Positions 61,838 to 64,000 of a stretch of 64,000 nt of DNA are shown in pieces. Made by a program: the position numbers and the translations under genes. The DNA comes from Sediminibacterium sp. TEGAF015 (GTDB lineage: Bacteria > Bacteroidota > Bacteroidia > Chitinophagales > Chitinophagaceae), in NCBI RefSeq assembly GCF_025997995.1, contig NZ_AP026683.1, positions 2,108,501 through 2,172,500 of the forward strand. The letters are read 5' to 3'. The first letter of the stretch is position 1. The number at the start of each line of letters is the position of its first letter. The notes under the pieces were generated by a model. That model did no database searches and was not told the DNA's origin. It worked only from the letters and a program-made list of their open reading frames with translations.

Positions 61838-62818
61838 TTACTTCGCTGGTGTAATAATAATATTTCGATATTCTACCGGACCATGATCTCCTTGTAACAT
61901 AATGGGACCTGGCTCTCCCTCTTTGCTGTCTAATGCACCACCCGTAATACCAGGAATAATCTGATCCACAATAATGGCTTTTCCATTGGCTACCACAGTA
62001 ACTCTGCGGCCAATTAAAGTGATATCATAGGTCTGCCATTCACCGGGTGCTTTGGCAGCCATTTCATTCGGGGTTAAGAAACCATAGACGCCTCCAAACA
62101 AAGTAGCGCTGGGTTCTTTTCCTGCATTGTCTTCAACCTGCACTTCGTAACGACCTCTTAAATAAACGCCACTATTGCTCCCTGCAGGATAGCGGAATTC
62201 AATATGTAGTTTGAAGTCTTCAAATTTTTGATCAGTAATAATATTTGCACCACTTTTTGGGCTGGTTAAAATCCCATTGATATTTACCCACTGATTGTTG
62301 TTTCTGTCTGCATGCCATCCTTCCGTACCCTTCCCACTTAAGAGGTTGATGGGCTTACCCCATACAGGTGCTTTTTCTCTTTTCAATAAAGGGGCGCGCT
62401 CACCTGTGAAAGAATGTACTTTACCATAAGACTGGGTGATGGTTCCTGTGAGTTTATCGTTTTCTAACACTGCATCAAATTCCATGTATTTGTCTAAACG
62501 ATCCCATTGTGAAGGAATGCTGAAGTGAATTTTTCCATCTTTCACTTGTACGTGACTGATGGGTCTGGCACTACCACCGTCAGCAACAAAATAGCCAACC
62601 AGCGTTTTAACACCCGACAATTTTACTTCTAACCAGGATGGGGCAATGCGGCCATCCATATTTACGGTTAAATCCCATCGGCCAATGATGTCGTTGTCGG
62701 CAGCAATTTTTTCGAAGGTGTTAGTTTTCACTTGAGTGGTAACGGGCGCAGCAGCAGTTGCAACACAAATGTTAGTACTTGCAAAAACAGCAAGACCCGC
62801 AAACAAGAATTTTTTCAT
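61838..62818 (-). CDS. Exported DUF1080 (3-keto-disaccharide hydrolase-like) protein
   Basis: A 326-residue exported protein starting at 62818, with a signal peptide to about residue 23 (VATAAA). A beta-strand domain (about 40-148, IIGRWDLTVNMDGR) precedes the DUF1080 concanavalin-like domain (about 155-326). The latter has WHADRNNNQWVNINGIL, FKLHIEFRYPAGSNSGVYLRG, the GVYG segment and the final EYRNIIITPAK. This family includes 3-keto-disaccharide hydrolases that act on oxidised sugars. No matching 3-keto-glycoside dehydrogenase is in the window, although the Tat-exported TIM-barrel protein near 17.5 kb is of a type often found with it. Confidence 0.9.
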   Translation of the reverse strand: MKKFLFAGLAVFASTNICVATAAAPVTTQVKTNTFEKIAADNDIIGRWDLTVNMDGRIAPSWLEVKLSGVKTLVGYFVADGGSARPISHVQVKDGKIHFSIPSQWDRLDKYMEFDAVLENDKLTGTITQSYGKVHSFTGERAPLLKREKAPVWGKPINLLSGKGTEGWHADRNNNQWVNINGILTSPKSGANIITDQKFEDFKLHIEFRYPAGSNSGVYLRGRYEVQVEDNAGKEPSATLFGGVYGFLTPNEMAAKAPGEWQTYDITLIGRRVTVVANGKAIIVDQIIPGITGGALDSKEGEPGPIMLQGDHGPVEYRNIIITPAK

Positions 62819-62875
62819 AACAGCAAGCATTTATTTTTTTGTATAAAAGGCAACCCGAGATTTTTCGAGTTGTCA

Positions 62876-64000
62876 TTAAAGATGTCCATTTTTAATTTCA
62901 TCCACTACACCGGGATCTAATAAAGTAGTAGTATCCCCTAAATTTTCTGTTTCCCCCTCCGCAATCTTGCGTAAGATTCTACGCATGATTTTACCACTGC
63001 GCGTTTTGGGCAAGCCACTCACAAACTGAATTTTATCGGGCTTGGCAATCGGTCCAATCATACGCGTAACGGTTTGTAAAATATCCTTGCGCGTGAGCTC
63101 TTCGTCGCCGTGTGTATTACTATAAATTACAAAAGCATAAATGCCCTGACCTTTTACATCGTGCGGATAACCCACCACTGCACTTTCAATAACACCGGCG
63201 TGCATATTTATTGCATTCTCCACTTCAGCTGTACCAATCCGGTGACCACTTACATTCAATACATCGTCTACACGACCAGTAATGCGGAAAAATCCATTCT
63301 CATCTTTTAACGCACCATCACCCGTGAAGTATAAGTTTTCGTAAGTAGCAAAATAATTGGTTCGGCAACGTTCGTGATCGCCATAAGTAGTGAGCAACAA
63401 AGAAGGCCAAGGGAACTTAATACACAGATTGCCTTTGTAAATACCGTCTTCTGCTTCTGTAATTTCTACCCCTTTTTCATCTACCAAAATTGGTTGCACA
63501 CCAGGCATAGGAAGTGTAGCCCATCCAGGTTTAGAAGGCGTAATACCAGCCAGGTTACTAATTAAGCAACCGCCAGTTTCGGTTTGCCACCAGGTATCAA
63601 TGATGGGACAGTTTTTCTTGCCAACGTTTTCATTGTACCAATGCCATGCTTCTTCATTAATGGGTTCTCCTACTGTACCCAAAACTTTTAAAGAGCTCAA
63701 ATCCTTTCCCTGCAAGGGGCCTAGGCCATAACTCATTAAAGAACGAATGGCTGTTGGAGCTGTATATAAAATATTGACTTTGTATTTGTCTACAATTTCC
63801 CAGAACCTCCCGGCATCGGGCCAGGTAGGAACGCCTTCGAACATGAGCGAAGTAGCCCCTGCGCTCAATGGACCATAGACAATATAAGAGTGCCCTGTAA
63901 TCCACCCGATATCCGCTGTACAAAAATGAATTTGACCTGGCTGATAATTAAAGATATTTACAAACGTATAGTTGGTATACACCATATATCCCGCACACGC
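62876..64000 (-). CDS. acs: Acetyl-CoA synthetase, C-terminal part (cut by window edge)
   Basis: The C-terminal 374 or so residues of an AMP-forming acetyl-CoA synthetase; the frame stays open to the right edge (A-C-A-G-Y before the first Met at 63985), so the start lies outside. Motifs: [18 protein letters not shown], the WWQTETGG signature (A5), [20 protein letters not shown] (A8) and the catalytic, acetylatable Lys in [15 protein letters not shown]. It makes acetyl-CoA from acetate, ATP and CoA in the cytosol, and links acetate released by other pathways to central metabolism. It lies 57 bases upstream of the DUF1080 gene on the same strand. Confidence 0.95.
   Translation of the reverse strand, partial: ACAGYMVYTNYTFVNIFNYQPGQIHFCTADIGWITGHSYIVYGPLSAGATSLMFEGVPTWPDAGRFWEIVDKYKVNILYTAPTAIRSLMSYGLGPLQGKDLSSLKVLGTVGEPINEEAWHWYNENVGKKNCPIIDTWWQTETGGCLISNLAGITPSKPGWATLPMPGVQPILVDEKGVEITEAEDGIYKGNLCIKFPWPSLLLTTYGDHERCRTNYFATYENLYFTGDGALKDENGFFRITGRVDDVLNVSGHRIGTAEVENAINMHAGVIESAVVGYPHDVKGQGIYAFVIYSNTHGDEELTRKDILQTVTRMIGPIAKPDKIQFVSGLPKTRSGKIMRRILRKIAEGETENLGDTTTLLDPGVVDEIKNGHL

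Noticed and set aside
1..64000. Mobile elements, defence islands, CRISPR arrays, tRNA or rRNA genes
   Set aside because: I looked for transposase or integrase motifs, long direct repeats, regularly spaced repeats and cloverleaf sequences in all gaps and found none.

Overview
The window looks like chromosomal DNA of a Bacteroidota bacterium, most likely of the Chitinophagaceae (a Sediminibacterium-like freshwater or soil relative; genus not proven). The reasons are A+T-rich sequence, Bacteroidota-type TAnnTTTG promoter boxes close to start codons, weak Shine-Dalgarno signals, TonB-dependent receptors with a carboxypeptidase-regulatory-like N-terminus, Reg_prop/Y_Y_Y and 7TMR-DISM sensor kinases, TlpA/DUF4369 thioredoxins, DUF2807 and DUF1080 proteins. 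I see no insertion sequence, prophage, CRISPR array, rRNA or tRNA. Genes are tightly packed and no gene-free stretch exceeds about 220 bases.

Layout. 1-5.8 kb: six consecutive signalling genes (a kinase cut by the window edge, an AraC-type regulator, a receiver-kinase fusion, a triple-PAS kinase, a lone receiver and a LuxR-type regulator). 6.0-7.8 kb: a small membrane protein, whose start codon lies in a perfect hairpin and which has its own terminator, and a TlpA-like thiol-disulfide protein. 7.9-14.9 kb: a forward run of rlmD, an active and an apparently inactive rhomboid, two membrane-anchored EEP phosphatase/nuclease-like proteins, and cysS, closed by an 11-bp inverted repeat across the facing stop codons. 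14.9-20.7 kb: a penicillin-acylase-like enzyme, a Tat-exported sugar-isomerase-like protein, a nucleoid-associated protein, two unknown small proteins and a lipoprotein cytochrome c.

20.7-32.9 kb: this locus seems to be held together by a shared DNA palindrome, TCACAT-N4-ATGTGA. The site, or a close variant, lies about 50-60 bases before an outer-membrane receptor gene, a propeller-type histidine kinase, a LuxR-type response regulator and two paralogous lipoprotein genes. I found it nowhere else in the window. It is the best candidate here for an undescribed regulatory system: a two-component pair that may control its own genes plus a set of envelope proteins.

32.9-43.6 kb: a long reverse-strand run: Na+/solute symporter, secreted esterase-like hydrolase, TonB-dependent receptor, acyl-CoA ligase, second hydrolase, short-chain dehydrogenase, an unknown protein, a PhnA-domain protein and an aldehyde dehydrogenase. 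It reads as an uptake and activation pathway for an unknown ester or carboxylic acid. A LytTR regulator and a 7TMR-DISM kinase diverge just beyond it (43.7-46.4 kb). 46.4-64 kb: exported hydrolases and peptidases (VPS10-like propeller, alpha/beta hydrolase, M20, M24), a PAS protein with a histidine-kinase stub but no ATPase domain, a barrel-only Omp85-like protein, an AmpG-like transporter, a Tat-lipoprotein amidase, the pseudouridine-catabolism pair psuK-psuG, a DUF1080 protein and the C-terminal two-thirds or so of acetyl-CoA synthetase cut by the right edge.

All assignments come from reading the sequence; no database search was run.
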